Shown here piece after piece: positions 1 to 54,000 of a stretch of DNA of 64,000 nucleotides. The notes under the pieces were generated by a model that did no database searches, had not been told where the DNA came from, and saw nothing but the letters and a program-made list of their open reading frames with translations. Numbering within the stretch: the first letter of the stretch is position 1; each line of letters starts with the position of its first letter. This DNA is from Pelecanus crispus (lineage: Eukaryota > Chordata > Aves > Pelecaniformes > Pelecanidae). A program made the translations under genes and the position numbers. The DNA lies in assembly GCF_030463565.1 (NCBI RefSeq), contig NC_134649.1, positions 35,241,044 through 35,305,043 of the forward strand. Direction: 5' to 3'.

Positions 1-1089
1 ATTCGTACTACTGGGCCATTTCTAGTGTGAGAATGGGATAGCCATTTGAGAGGGGACCGCAGAGGCTGCAGGAAAGCAGCAGGTAAAGGCACTGAGCATG
101 GAGCTGTGGTCAGGAGTGCAGTTTGAGTTGCATGGTAGTCTCCGTGCCACACATGAGGTCTAGTGCTTGCCTAAGAACGTGCCTGAGGAGCATGGCTGGG
201 TCACCATCAACACTTTGGCAGAAATTCCTGTTAGGTATCCTGAATTTGGGCTGCAGTTCTCTCTCTCTTCCCCACCTCCACCCCATCATAAGGCCTTAGG
301 ATAGCTCTGCATTCCCTAAAACTTTACAGATGTTTTCTTTTGTTTTCAAAGCTGTAAAGTCTTCAACACAGAGGGAGGTCCTAATTAAATGGGATGAATA
401 GAAGAAATATGCTATGGAGAATGGTTTTGCTTCTGGATTCTTTTTCTTCATTTATCCAAAAGCAACTTAATGTCCTTACAGTCCAGCACCATGTACACAG
501 AGCATAATGGTGTTAATCTCTCTAAATTAAGTAACAGCCTTCCCTGTATTGTAAGAGGATATAAATGTATTATATTGGGGAAAAAGAATGGTCTTGTGGC
601 CAAGGAATTGCAATTTAATTTTGAGGAACGGAACTCATTTCCATCTCTGGCTGAGACAGGATGCTCAGACTCTCCATGCTTTGATTTCCATCTTTGCATC
701 TCTCTTTCTCTATTTAGATTCAAGGTTTTCAGGACAGCAATTACTTCTTACTACAAGTATGTACAATATTTAGTGCGGCAGGGCTTTAATATCAATAAAG
801 GACTCCAGGTGCTAGTTTAAAACAAATAATATTTTCTCACCTGAAATACAGGTATATGTATTAGCATTATAATGGTTTATTGATGCTAAATTAAATGATT
901 AAGAATTTTCTTGTACATGTGATAAATTTACTGCATTTACGTCATTATCAGGAAAAACTAAAGAGAGTGAAGAAAGTGTATTTTTGAAAGTGTTTTTCCT
1001 ACACACTGAAGCAAGTTTAGACTGCAAGGCCTACAGCTTCTGATGGTACAGGTCACCAGGATGAAAATCAAAATCCTGTTTTATTGTAG
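1..1089 (+). other. CACNA1D: CACNA1D intron 34, 3' part
   Basis: AT-rich intronic sequence ending in the exon 35 acceptor. The preceding exon should encode the IVS4-S5 part ending ...AVIGMQ; I searched this stretch and did not find it, so it lies left of the window. Short open frames around 448-820 on both strands overlap each other and have no recognisable content. Confidence 0.7.
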
Positions 1090-41151
<40,062 letters not shown>

Positions 41152-43070
41152 TATTTAGCAAGGAAGGCGATTCTAATAACAGAAAAAGTGCCTCATAGTT
41201 TAAAGATGCTAGGCACTAGCTGCAGTGAATAACCAACCAAGTTTTGTACAAGCGATGTCACACCTCAAGGAAGCCATAACTAATAAATTGATTATCTCCA
41301 GGTTGCCGAAATGTGATCAGAGCTGCAGGATGTCAGGTCTCCTCCCACAGAATCTTCAGTTCCTCTGTAGGAATAAGGTTATTTTGAAACCAAGCAGATT
41401 GTGACAATCAGTGTTTTGAGGGCTAGAGCAGGATTCTGAGGTGTAATATCTTGCCTGTCTTTCAACCTTGTGCTGCTGTCCTTCATAGTAGAGCAGGATT
41501 TTGTCAGTGAAAATGTCTGTGTAAGTCCGGCACACAATTGCGTGGGAAATAGCAACATGAGATGAGTGATGACAACAATAATGTCATTACCTCAGTACTC
41601 AATAGCATATCAGCTACCCGTTGCATATCCATTCCAACATTGTTTTCAAACTTGCCTCCTGATTTCTTTTCTTAATGCTCTTCTAAAATACAGTTTGTCA
41701 TGCTCTACCTGTTAGAGATCGTTGGAAAAAGAAGTTATATAAAGAATAATCTGTCATATGTAACACCAGTTTACATAGGAAAATATCATTCAGGTAGTCT
41801 GTTTTATGACTATCACATTAAGGGCAAAATATACTGGAATAATTGCATTCTTACTAATGCACTTGCAACCAGGTTATAGTAGAATTAGATAAGATAGTTT
41901 GCTAAAAATTATATAGTAGAAATTATTGTAAATGAATTGTAATATACAAGGATTTGTATTTGTAAAGAGATGTTCTATATTTTGTAATTATTGTACCGTA
42001 ATTGAACTGCAGCAATATTTATGGACCCTAATTATTGTAACTCTCCACCGAATTCTAGATAGAAGTATTTTTACTTGGAATATATAGATCTATAGCATAA
42101 ATATTTAAATAGAGCCACCTCTCAGTGTAAATCTCTTTTTGGGATAAAGTGTCAAGTTTGAACTTGGCAACAGAACAGATTTTTTTTTTTTTTTAAATAA
42201 TTGAGTCGAATCTCTCTCCATAAGGGATGCACAGTTGACTATTTAAAGTCTTATACTTGGAAAGGTTAAAGATTTAAAGTTATTTTAACTTTTTTGATTG
42301 AGAAATAAGCTCTAATTTTATTTTTGTATTAATCCCAGGCTAAAAATAAATATCAAAGTCATTAAAAATTGGCAAGTTCATGCCAGGGTATTGCTGGTCA
42401 TGAGACAAAGAGTTTTGACAAAGTATATTACCTACATACCCTACTTTGATAGGAAGCATCGTGGGCAGAAAATATTGCACAGGTAAATGAAAATGCTTTA
42501 CTTCAGTGCTACTTACTCTGCTTGGAAAGAAAAGAAATATGATAAAATGATTCTTCACAGAACCAAAAACCTTGATATAAGAAGTGTACTATCTTATTGC
42601 CTCTACCTTTCTGTTGTTATGTGTGTACTATTTCAAAGATTAATTTTTATGCAATCGAGAGGGCTTAGATATTGCTCACAATGCAGTAAAACCCTGAAAT
42701 AACTTTGAGGCTGAAATGACCTTGGAGGAAAATCAAAAAACACTGAAAGCTACTGTCTATTTTGTTAGCACTGGATAACAATGACTTGTTCTAACAAGTT
42801 ATCTTATCAGGTTTTACCTGTAGTTCATATGCTAGCTAGCAATCCAGTTCACATTTTTACAAATGTGATGTTTAAAACATGTCAATAAACATTTTGTACA
42901 TAATGACAGTTTCCTATGAATAGCTTACAGACTTCCTCTGAAATCATTCTTATTTCAAATGCCAGGATAAGAACTTAAAGGTTTGTAAATTATTTCTTGA
43001 CCTACATCATTTTGTATTAAAACAAATGCAAAATGTTCTTCAGAATAAAACTGTGTAATAATTTTATTAT
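41152..43070 (+). other. CACNA1D: CACNA1D 3' UTR with candidate poly(A) signals
   Basis: Noncoding, AT-rich sequence after the stop. AATAAA hexamers are at 42884-42889 and 43044-43049; the second is followed by a T/G-rich run (ctgtgtaataattttatt). Either could end the mRNA, and the distal one was used to set the boundary. A T16 run lies near 42179-42194. The end is an inference. Confidence 0.55.
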
Positions 43071-46000
43071 ACTTGGGACTCCTTTTACTAACAGTTTTTC
43101 ACCAAGAAGCTCCAAAAGTTAAATTCTGTTTGCACTGTTTGAAGAATGGGAGGGAATGTGTGGAATATAGCCATCAGTCTACACTATTGTAGTGTGCAAG
43201 CCTTTTATGAATGATTGCTGTTAACCAGAAAGAAAGTGATTAGAGTATTCATATGAAAAAGGGGTACTATTACTACCCTACTATCTAGGGGATTATTACT
43301 TCCCTAGGTACAGATCTATGGAAGCAATTAGCAAAATCTGACTAAAATCCCCTAAAACGTCAAGACAGATCTTTCATGCCATCTGCCAGGAAACACTTGG
43401 CTGGGTTACCCACCAATAGTCACTTTGTTGCACTTTCCCAGCTTACCGAAACAAACTTTAGGAGACCAAAATGGAGCTTTCTAGATATGGTATCACTGTG
43501 AAATAACAATGAGTAGTTTTCAAAGTTCCACCTGCTGTGGGATTCCCACTTTCCCACTTCTGAAAACCACCTTTAAGGCAACTGCAGTTGAACATTAACA
43601 AAAAAAAAAAAAAAAGAAAAAAGAAAAAAGAGGAAAAAAATCCCAGACCAGGTTACTTAACTGCATGGACTTTTGATAGCACATCAAATTTGGCAGATTG
43701 AGCTGAATGACAATTCTTTTAATTAATCATTTCTCCAAGGCGACAGAAAACAATATGCATATGCTGACTTCACTGTATTTTCTTGCTGGTATGGTTAGTC
43801 CTTAGCTTTCAGTAGTGTGATGAGAGACTCTTTAGGGCAGATATGCTATTTTTATGAGAAAACAGTCCTTACCAAAATAAATAATGAAGGAAATTCAGTT
43901 ACAAACCATGTTCTTTATAGTTAATGGTTTAAGGAAGAATGTATATATGCAGATACATAGAATACCTGTTCAATTTTATTACAGAAGTATATGGAAAAAA
44001 GTAATCAATGTATACACAATTACATGGTAACTGCCACCCTTAAAATACTGCCAATCATAGTAACTACTCAGTGCAGAAAAACCAGAAGTTATCTCAACAG
44101 TTAAAGCATATTTCATGAGTTTCCAGATTTGTTTATATATGTATATGACAGAGAACATTAGTAAAGAATTAAACATTGCTAAGTCTTTTACAGTGAAGTA
44201 GATTCACTGAAAAAGTGAATATATTTTGAACAGTGTCTTTTTCTGCAGCTTGGACGACAGAAGAATACAGACCAAAAATTACAATACTGTAATAAGAGAT
44301 GCTTGTGTTTTCTCTACAATAACTATTTAACTAATTTTTTTAAAAATGCATAAATGCTTTTATTATTCCTCAAAATATGTTTCTATGTTTATTTTATAGA
44401 AAATACATGTTCCAAGCCCACTTTCCAGTTTTCCAGTATTTATACAGCTGCCTCATTTGGCTGCAGACACTTGGAAAGGATTTCAAGCTGCAGAAGCATC
44501 AAAAGTTCTGGTGTACAAAACTCTGAGTGGCCTTACATAAATTAAATATGCAGTTTTACAAATGCTGCTGTTTTCTGCTGCTTTTAAAAGCACTTCTCAT
44601 ACTGAAGCAACTTGAACTGAAATATGTGTACAAAAGAAACAGTTTTGGTCACTTTTCTTTCTTAATCTCATTGTCCCCAGCCAGAGACCTCCAACTGTGT
44701 CTGAAGCAGCTGCAGCAAGCTGTGACCACGGAAATGCTGGTGTTCTCACTCGCAGTACCGCTGCTGGTTCAAGCCTTGCTGGCAGGTCTAGTAACTTCCA
44801 AATTCTTACATCAAACAGCTTTTACAGTTAACTGTTTTTGAATACATAATGTAGTATCAGCTCTGCATTTATAGAAAAATTTATATCTGGGTAGAACTGG
44901 GAATAACAGTCAATTATACACTGTATTATTTTGTTAAATAAGTAGAACTCTGGAATTATCAGCCTGTGATCTGCAATCCAGTAAGGTGTAAAAGATCGTT
45001 AATTTTAGCTAGCAGACTGCCAGTGCTCCACAGAGCACATTAGAATATCTTGTACCTGTTCTAAGTATCCCTTAGCAGACTTGACTCTGCTAGAAGTAAG
45101 AACAATTTTAACAGGAATTCAATACCAGCAACCAGATACAATGCAGGAGAAATTAATGGTAGCTTGATGCTACCTAAAGATTTCCCCAGGGCAACAAAAC
45201 TTTCAAATACCTGAGCCATTTCTTCAGCACTGCATCAAAGCAATGTCATGAAGGAGCCTCAACATTCTATAGCAGTGGGGCCTAAATAAAGCAACTGCAG
45301 TTCACAGCAATGAAAATATTTAAGTGTTTAGAAGGGGAGGAATCTGCAAGGTGCCTATGTATGTTTAAAACTCCAAGAAAAGGTGATGATGTTTCAGAAG
45401 AAATGATGACTATCTCATTGCACAGTGCAGCAATGTCTACCTGAGCATGATGCACACACAGTTTGGCATATGTATCTAACCTTGCCGTTTCCTCATCTTT
45501 TGGAGTTTGACATAATGGCAGAGGATAGCTCTGTGCGTGTTCAGTAATGTACAGCAGTGGCTACTTAATCCTCTGCAGTTGCGTAAGAACAATTCCTATC
45601 TTGCACGCCTAGCGTGGAAACCCATGCTGTAAACCTGCAAATGCAGGAACTTCAGTATTCCATCTTTCCAAATTGCTTCCCCTCTCAACAGCACAGGACT
45701 GTGGTAAGTCTCACCAGTATATATCTCTCTGAGTATCCTAATACTTTGTATTCCAAATGACGCTAAGATACCTACTCAATACCTTTAAGTGAAAATCTCA
45801 AAAGCACAGGTGCTGAATAAAAATTATTTGCCATAAAAAGGTACACCAGAGACACAGTTCATGCTTTCCTCCAACGCACAGTTGCATCATTTGCATTGTC
45901 TTATTAACAGAGCTAATCAATCACCTATGACTTAAAATATTCTTGCTCTTCCCCTCATTCCAGAAGAATGCATCACATACATAGAAAGGGTTTACCTGTC

Positions 46001-47585
46001 TCCTTTTGGAGCAGAGTTCACTGCTATCATCTTCCATCTTCAGTAGTTTTGTTTGTCTTTATGCAGATACTCTAATGAATTAAGTCCTTCCCCTCAGCAG
46101 CAGGGCTTCCAACCACTGCCTTACAGCAAGCAGCACGAGGTAGAAGTATCTGCCTTAAACATCTGCAATTGGCCCTTGTAGCCAACATCTGAGTCAGCAA
46201 GTTTTTTTACAACCTGCTCAAATGGTGTAAAATTCCATTTTTTCTGCAGAAGTTTATTCTGTTTAACACAAGTCCTGAGCAATCTCTGGCTACAGAAGCT
46301 TTTACTTTATGATTTGACAGCTGCTTAGTCAGAAGTTAATTTGGAGTACTTAATAAATCCAAACAACTTGATGGATTCAATTTCATTCAATGAGTTCAGT
46401 TTCTTTAGGTTTGGTTTTTTTTAAAAATCAGTACCTGAAAGTTAGATTGACACAGAAAACAGCCATGAAAGATCATGTATCTTGCTTTACACATCTGAAG
46501 ATAGTAAACCAAAGATTTAAGTCCTAACTAAAATATAGCATTGGTTCACTGAATAAGTTGCTTGCCTTCTAATTTAAAAAGATCTCTTCCCATATATCAA
46601 TATCTGACCTTATGCAGTTATTTTGAGTAACCTTTCATTTTAAATCTAGCTTGGCTGTAGTATTTTTATAAAATTTGAGTGATAGTAAGGCAGCATTCAG
46701 AATATTTGCTGAGAAATATCTTTTGCAAACACTCATCTTTGAGCAGATGTGCAGACCTCTTACTGTGCTACATGATAAAGTGGTATAACTAAATCGACTT
46801 AAATTTTTAACTGAATTCTACTAAGCTCCTTGTGAAAAAAGGAGAAATTCCAGTTTTCCAGTATATTTTTATAAATATCAGCTCCTGTTCTGCATTTTTT
46901 TAGAAAAATAAGTTTCTGATAAATACAATGTATGTCTTCTTTCTGAACACTGTACAGTTAAGTACTGCTAAGTACGGTGAAGTCTAACTTGCAGTAAGGA
47001 TTTGTAAACTGTGCATTCCTCTCATAAAAAAACCACATTTGACAAATTCCAAACACATGCAGGTTCCTCCCTCTCCTATGAATTCTGACATGAACTACTT
47101 TGGCCTGTGAATATGAAATTGCATAAATGCTTACATTTACTTAACCATTCTTTGCAGGATGTAGGGATTACTGACTAGCTGTTGTCTTGGGCAACACTCT
47201 CACAGCAATTAAAATCCTTCCTTTAAATAACAAGGCATACCATAATGATTTTCAAAATAGCGCGTTATCTGTTCCATTCCTCATGCAATCACACAGTATT
47301 TCTGGCTTATGTGCACAACTGTCTTGTCATTTAGAAACAGCTTCTTTTCAACAAAAAAATCTGAATTGTACCACAAGAGGTCATATTTAACCAAAATCAG
47401 CAGCTTAAGGCAACTGATTAAAAAAAAATGTAGTCTAATGTAAGAGAATGGTTCAAATTAACAGTTATTTTAATAGGATATGTTGTTTTGCATGGTATTT
47501 ATTTTGTTGGCATGTTCAGTATGAGATACCAACATGCTGATGAAAGCCTAAGTACCAAAAGATGTGAAAGTATGAGAACATTTGT
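43071..47585 (-). other. Convergent intergenic space and probable long CHDH 3' UTR
   Basis: No coding gene recognised. Minus-strand AATAAA signals (read as TTTATT on plus) occur at 47498-47503, only about 85 bases past the CHDH stop, and at 43975-43980, which would give a 3.6-kb UTR. Mammalian CHDH has a long 3' UTR, so the distal site is possible. A purine-rich A run lies about 43600-43650. I saw no mobile element here. Confidence 0.4.
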
Positions 47586-48004
47586 CTATCTCTGTGTTTC
47601 CAAGGTTTTGGGCTTATATACAGGAACATTTTTCTCCTGAAGTGACGGGAGGCCCTTAATTATATCTGCAGCTTTCTCTGCTATCATAATTGTTGGGGCA
47701 TTCAAATTTCCACTGACAACACTGGGCATTATTGAAGCATCTACTACTCTCAAGTTTTCAACACCAATTACTTTTGTTTGGGGATCAACTACAGCAGTGC
47801 TATCTGAAAGCTGACCCATTTTACAGGTGCAGGAAGGATGATAAGCACTATCAGCCTTCTGCCTTATGAAAGCATCTATTTCTTTGTCAGACTGAACATG
47901 GCTTCCTGGTTGAATTTCAGGCCCGCGAAAGTTTTCAAATGCTTTCTGAGCAAAGATCTCTCTGGCCAACTTGACACACTGGCGGAATTCCCAAATATCT
48001 CTTT
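47586..48004 (-). CDS. CHDH: CHDH last coding exon: catalytic His and stop
   Basis: 419 nt, acceptor ...ctctccatacag. Begins (E)[20 protein letters not shown]; the catalytic region is [18 protein letters not shown] with the GMC catalytic His, followed by [20 protein letters not shown] and [19 protein letters not shown]. Ends [13 protein letters not shown] and stop. The C-terminus equals the human end (PVYKPRTLATQR) in length and pattern. Confidence 0.98.
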
Positions 48005-51000
48005 CTGTATGGAGAGAAAATAAGAAAACTGTAAGTACGCCCTTAACTTAGTAGTAAAGACAGACCGCATAACAGTAAAAATAGCATCAAAGAAAAAAGG
48101 CTTGGAGGGAAAGTATCTCACTTACTGCTGAAAGCCATTATAAAGTAGGACATTTTTCAAAGTCACAGATATTTAATTCACCGTGAACAAAACTTTCACT
48201 TATATTGCACAATCCCAAAAGGGAATAGGTCAGCTATGAAGAATTGCTCTTTATTTCGCTACACCCACTGTCTAGCCAAGTGTCGTTGTTTAACCCCAGG
48301 TGGCAACTAAGGGCCACACAGCTGCTTGCTCACCCTCCCTGCCCCGGTGGGATGGGGGACAGAATCAGGGACGAAAAAAAAAAAAAAAAAGTAAATTTTG
48401 TGGGTTGAGATGAAGGCAGGTTAATAGGACAGCAGAGGAAGACAAAGTAGTAGTAGTAGTAATAATAATAAAAGAATATACAAAACAAGTGATGCACAAT
48501 GCAATTGCTCACCACCCTATGACTGATGCCCAGCCAGTCCGCGAGCAGCAATCGCTGCCCCCCAGCCAACTCCCCCCAGTTTCTATACTGAGCATGACGC
48601 CATATGGTATGGAATAGCCCTTTGGCCAGTTTGGGTCAGCTGTCCTGGCTGTGTCCCCTCCCAGTTTCTTGTGCACCTGGCAGAGCATGGGAAGCTGAGA
48701 AGTCCTTGACTAGCATAAGCACTACTCAGCAACAACTAAAAACATCAGTGTGTTATCAGCATTCTTCTCATACTAAATCCAAAAGACAGCACTACACCAG
48801 CTACTAGGAAGAAAATGAACTCTATCACAGCTGAAACCAGGACACCAGTCTCAGCACAAAGAAGCAAACAAGATCCATTCCTTCACCAGCAGAGGAGGGG
48901 ATGAAATGAACAGCATGATGCACTAAGAACCCTGACTGCATCCCCAACAGGGAATTCTTTTTCATTTATACAGTGCTTTGCACAATGGCCTCTTTTGATA
49001 CTAACTGACTTTTATAAATGAGAAATAAACAACAATGCACCAACCAGCACTTCTGAACTGGAGTTGAGCAGATACAAAATCTGCTACTGAAACAGGCACG
49101 AAGTAAGCTGACATCAGAGCAAGGAGAGGCTGCATTTACCTGTTGACATGTAGTTTGGCTCAATGATAGGATGGTCATTTGGGTCTGTATTCTTCAGCTT
49201 TAGCGAGCCCACACTTGTGCTCCTCATGGGTCCCACGTGGACCTGCAACACCCATGCTATACTCATGACACAATCCCACCAGACATATTTCCAAATTTAG
49301 TATGATTTTTTTTGCAAGTTGGACAGTCTTTACAAATTAAGCACATGTAAACATTAAAGGAAGATAATGGAAAATGCCATTGAACATTTTTCCATTTTAT
49401 ATAAATTTGTTGTAAATATGATATTCCATAAGGGGAAGGGAATATACCTGTCATCAACTCCCAGCTGTTAACTTTAATTTAAAATACAACCATTCCAATT
49501 TAGCAGTAGCAGAGCATTCTAATACAATCAGCAATGAGACCAAATTACTATCATCACTGAAGAAAAGAGATTAGCAAGAAGAAACATCTACATTCAGTGA
49601 CAGTTCCCCAGCATTAGCAGACTTTTGGATCAAGATGATAGTCTAAATCAGGGCTTGGCTTTGTGCCAATGAATAAATGAGCGGCCTCATACATTCCCAC
49701 TTAAACCTCTGTCTGAACTGCAGTGGAACAGGTAATGCCCTGTTTTAGTTTCATACAGCATCTAGCACAATGGTATCCTAATCAATAGCTCTGTGGCACC
49801 TCAGCAGTGCAAATACTTGCCTACTTTCCCAGAGATAAAAAGTAACATAATTTTGGTAGCAATATCAACTAACAAGCTCATGTTTTTTCCCCAATGTAGG
49901 AGGTTAAGCCAGCTCTTTTGTATTATACTGAACCAAAGTATTTTTCAGTATATAGCCAAATTATCGATATTTATAATAGAGGATAAACCTCCTTGCTAAT
50001 CGCTACAGAACATTACTGGAATATGTTCTTCAACAACTCACCTGGTAAGCTTCCATTGTGGAAGCAACCCGACCATGATCAATCACCTGAGAAGGGAGAA
50101 AGTGGAACTGAATGTCGGGGTGAGGAACCCCCGGTTCACTTCGGATAAAACCACCAGATTCTAAGTGGGCAGTGGCTCCCTCACCTAGAGAGTGTAAATT
50201 AGAGAGAAAATGCCATTAAAAGACCTCAGAAAAGCAAGAAATCCACTTCTTAACCCTTGGTTTCACTATTATGAATAATTTATATATACAGTGGCAATTG
50301 CAAGGAACGCAAATCCATTATGAACAGCTTGTAATGTAAGTAATATGCATCACTTCCATCTGCTTTTTAATCACTAGATAAATGTAAATATGCATATCTT
50401 TGGAAATCCCACTCATTTGAGAGTGGGATGTTACAGTTATCTCACTGTAACTGGTAGGCCTAGGGTCTAACTCCAGGGCAGATTTGGTCCCAGGATCCTA
50501 ACAGGTGTGGGGGGAACTGACTGCAGCATCCTGATATTACTGCTCCATGACAGGCAGTATAGTTACCCCATCAGTCACATGTAATAGGCAGAGCTGTCCA
50601 CAGTATCTACCCTGAAAGGGAAAGATGAAGAGCCTGCAGTGCCCCTCATATTATGTTATTTTCACATCCCTTTAAAATCATAAGTTAGCCCTCAATATTT
50701 ACTTGCATGGTAAAAAGCCACATATACCCAGCGTAAGTTGTCAAATACTAACATAATAATTCCGCAAGTGGCCAAACTATTTTACTGATTTCAATGATTA
50801 CTTTTGCAGATTCTTTTTAAGGTACAACTTACAGCTGGGTTACTGTAAAATGAGTGTGTCATTTTAACGAAAGTCACTTCTGATTTACATGCAAGCCTGA
50901 AGGGTTCTGATCAAACTACAAACTAATTCTTTTGGGTCAATTATATAGAAAACTTAATTCAGTTCAACAATATGTTTTTATTGACACGGTATCTATTTCA

Positions 51001-54000
51001 AATAGAATTTTTTCTTCTTTTTTTTACAACAGCTTTTCTCAGTAGAACCAAGATTTTTAAATGTAGAATTTTTCTTAAAATGAGATACAAAAATGTTTAA
51101 AAAGTGTATAAAACCCTCCATTGTTACCTAACTGTTTTAAAATATTCTGATTTAGAAAAAAAGAAATAGTTCAAGTCCATTTGCAAGCTCCAGTTATTTC
51201 CCAGAACATTTAAAAAAATTATACATCAACGCTCCCAGACTTTGAAATTCATGGATGAAAAGCTGATAAAATCAATCAACTGTAGAATGCTTGCATACTT
51301 TGTTTCATACCTGTAAACTTCCAAAGCCATTCTAGACCAATCCTCACCATGTTAACCGGCCTTTGTGCATTATATAGAGTAATGTGTTTGGTGCACTTTT
51401 GCTGGACATACACTTCTAAATGATCTTGAAGGTTCTGGCCTACTCCTTGAGGGGGAGGAGGGAGAAGAAAGGGAAAAGTTACTTCACACAGAGCAATTAC
51501 ACACAACATTTGCAACCAGAAAACAGCATAAATGGGAACTAACTAACCTCTTAAAAGGGCAGTGATGACTAAGACCAAGACCATGAGTCATATCAGCCTT
51601 TTGCTCATGTCACAATAAGGTTTTACATAAACATAGCATAACTAGAATGAAAATAGAAAGTTAAATGACAGACATATCACTTGTTCTAGAATTGCCAGAT
51701 ATGACTTCTAAATGCAGTCCTGGCTTTTCTGGTTTTAAGGAAAAGTTCGTGTTATTCCTTCTATCTTTGAATATAGATGACAGTGGGAGTTTATACAATC
51801 TGTTGTGGATCAAAACTCTTTCAAAATTCTAAATGATAAGTATGCTGCTTTAGAAGTACTCAGTGGCATTTTTCAGAAAGGCATTTTTTGCTATCAAATG
51901 TAGTGAAGAAAGTGTAGGAGTTTATTGCTCAGTTCTAAAATCAATACATTTCCACTGATTTGTAACACTTACATTCCTGTCCACACAACCTGACATAAAG
52001 ACAACTGAATGTCATGGATTCATTTCATTTAATGGTCTTTGAATTGCATCCATAGGAAGATGTAAGGTTAAAAGAAATAATAGAATTACCAGGAAGATGG
52101 CAAACAACAGGGATCCCCAGTTTTTTTAGATCATCTGCATTGCCGATCCCAGACAACATAAGCAGCTGTGGAGAATTTATGGCACCTCCACTTAAAATAA
52201 CCTCTTTACTGGCAAAAGCCTAAAAAGAAATGAGTGCAAAAGTCTTATCAAGCCTGATCTGAATGCAAGCAACATGTCAAAAGCTTCTGTTCAGATATGC
52301 TATTCTGATCCAGACTAGACACCCTCCCCTCACATTTTTCTCATTCTGAATGTATTCCTATCTTGCCAGAAGTTTCCGCAGAGAGAAATTATCAAGCTTT
52401 CACTTTGATCATGTCTGTATTTCTGTGTTTACAATCCGTTCAAACTGTATGGCACACAAACATTCAGCCCAGCCAGTACCGTGGCTGCCAATAAACTCCT
52501 GTGCTACGTGCCAGGAAAAAAACTACCTATGACACTCAGATCAGTCAGCTAAGCGCCTCTTCCATTTTCAATAAAGGTTTGTAAATTAAAACTGAAACTC
52601 CTAATGAAGATTTTGAATTCACAGATATGCTAGCTCAAAAAATTCTCAAGAGCTTATTTTCTTAATTCAAACAAGACTAATGTTTGGTTTCTTAGCTCAT
52701 TGTAGACCTCAGAAGTCCCTCAACCACTAAAGCACTACTGAGAAAACTGGCTGCAGGCATATATATAATTCTGGTTTGCTTACAGACTTTTCATCAAACA
52801 GTTGGAGGCTGAGTCCTGAGCTGGGCATGATATAGGCTGCTAAACTATACCTCTGCCTTTGACTCGGTTTTCTGTGCTGCATAGTTCTTTTTCTAGAACC
52901 TTCTCTGCAAGTATTTTTTGCACAGCTTCTTTCCAAGGATTTCTGCCCCAAAATATTCTCATTTAGCAATACCAAAATCCTTCTCTGTCATTTGTATCTG
53001 GGGCCACTTCTTCCCTGTTGCCACATCCCTTAAATTTAGGATCAGAACTACTCCCCTCAGTGCTTTTCACTGTTAAAAGAGAAAATATTGATACCCTCCT
53101 TCTTTTCCCTTTACTCTTTGAAAGAGGATGATATGGGTGAACCCAACATTGTTCAAACTATCCCTTTCTGTTCCAATGAGATGGCTCATGAACACACACA
53201 CTTTGGATGCGCTCCATCCTCCCTCATCACATGTATGTTGCCTGTTGACATATAAGATATCCTTTGTAGACACACTGAATTAGGTACAAAATTTTCCAGA
53301 AAGTAAAAGCAGACAAGTCCTGCAATTTTGATGTTGGGGGGAAAAAAACAGGAAGGGAAATACTTTGAAGTTGTACTTATGATATATGCTATAAATATAT
53401 ATCATTTACTATGTTTCATTCATACATGTATTAATACGTATAAAAATTCATAGCAATTAAAGAATTTTGCAATTAAAGTGGTCCAGTATTCAGAAAGTCT
53501 TTGATCATATGTAATTAGCTTTCCAAGACTTCAACAAAATTAATCTTGATAAGGGCACAAGACCAGCAAGTAGAGACACTGCTTCCACAGACATTTAATA
53601 GCTCATGAAATCAATTAAATTTTCTGCAACTTTTGTTTTACATTGTTAAAATTATTATCATTACCAATCCACTTAGAAAACAACAGATTTGTTCTGTGCA
53701 TTAGAAAATGAAAGAACAGTTTCTTTACATTGTATTTTAGCTTTTAGCAGGTGTTCAGTCACAGAACACTTGTCTGTTGAGTCTTGTAAGCCTTACTGAA
53801 CTCAAACCATCAAAATTTGTACTCTCCTCTCTTTAGGATATTACTGTTACACTTTTTAATTGTTTTATAATTGTTTGTGACTAAATATCTCAAGTTATTA
53901 ACATACAAATCTCTTTTAGGCAATTTCCTAGTTACATACTCCATAATCAGCTGTAATAGTAAAGAGTTAAGGGAAGTGAGAATGTTTTAGGTCTTATAGA

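Noticed and set aside
470..820. 116-codon frame as an upstream CACNA1D exon
   Set aside because: Its peptide does not match the expected IVS4-S5 sequence, and it overlaps other frames of similar length.
48276..48849. Target site duplication around the second family A LTR
   Set aside because: Flanks ccaag and ccagt agree at only three of five positions; not claimed as a duplication.
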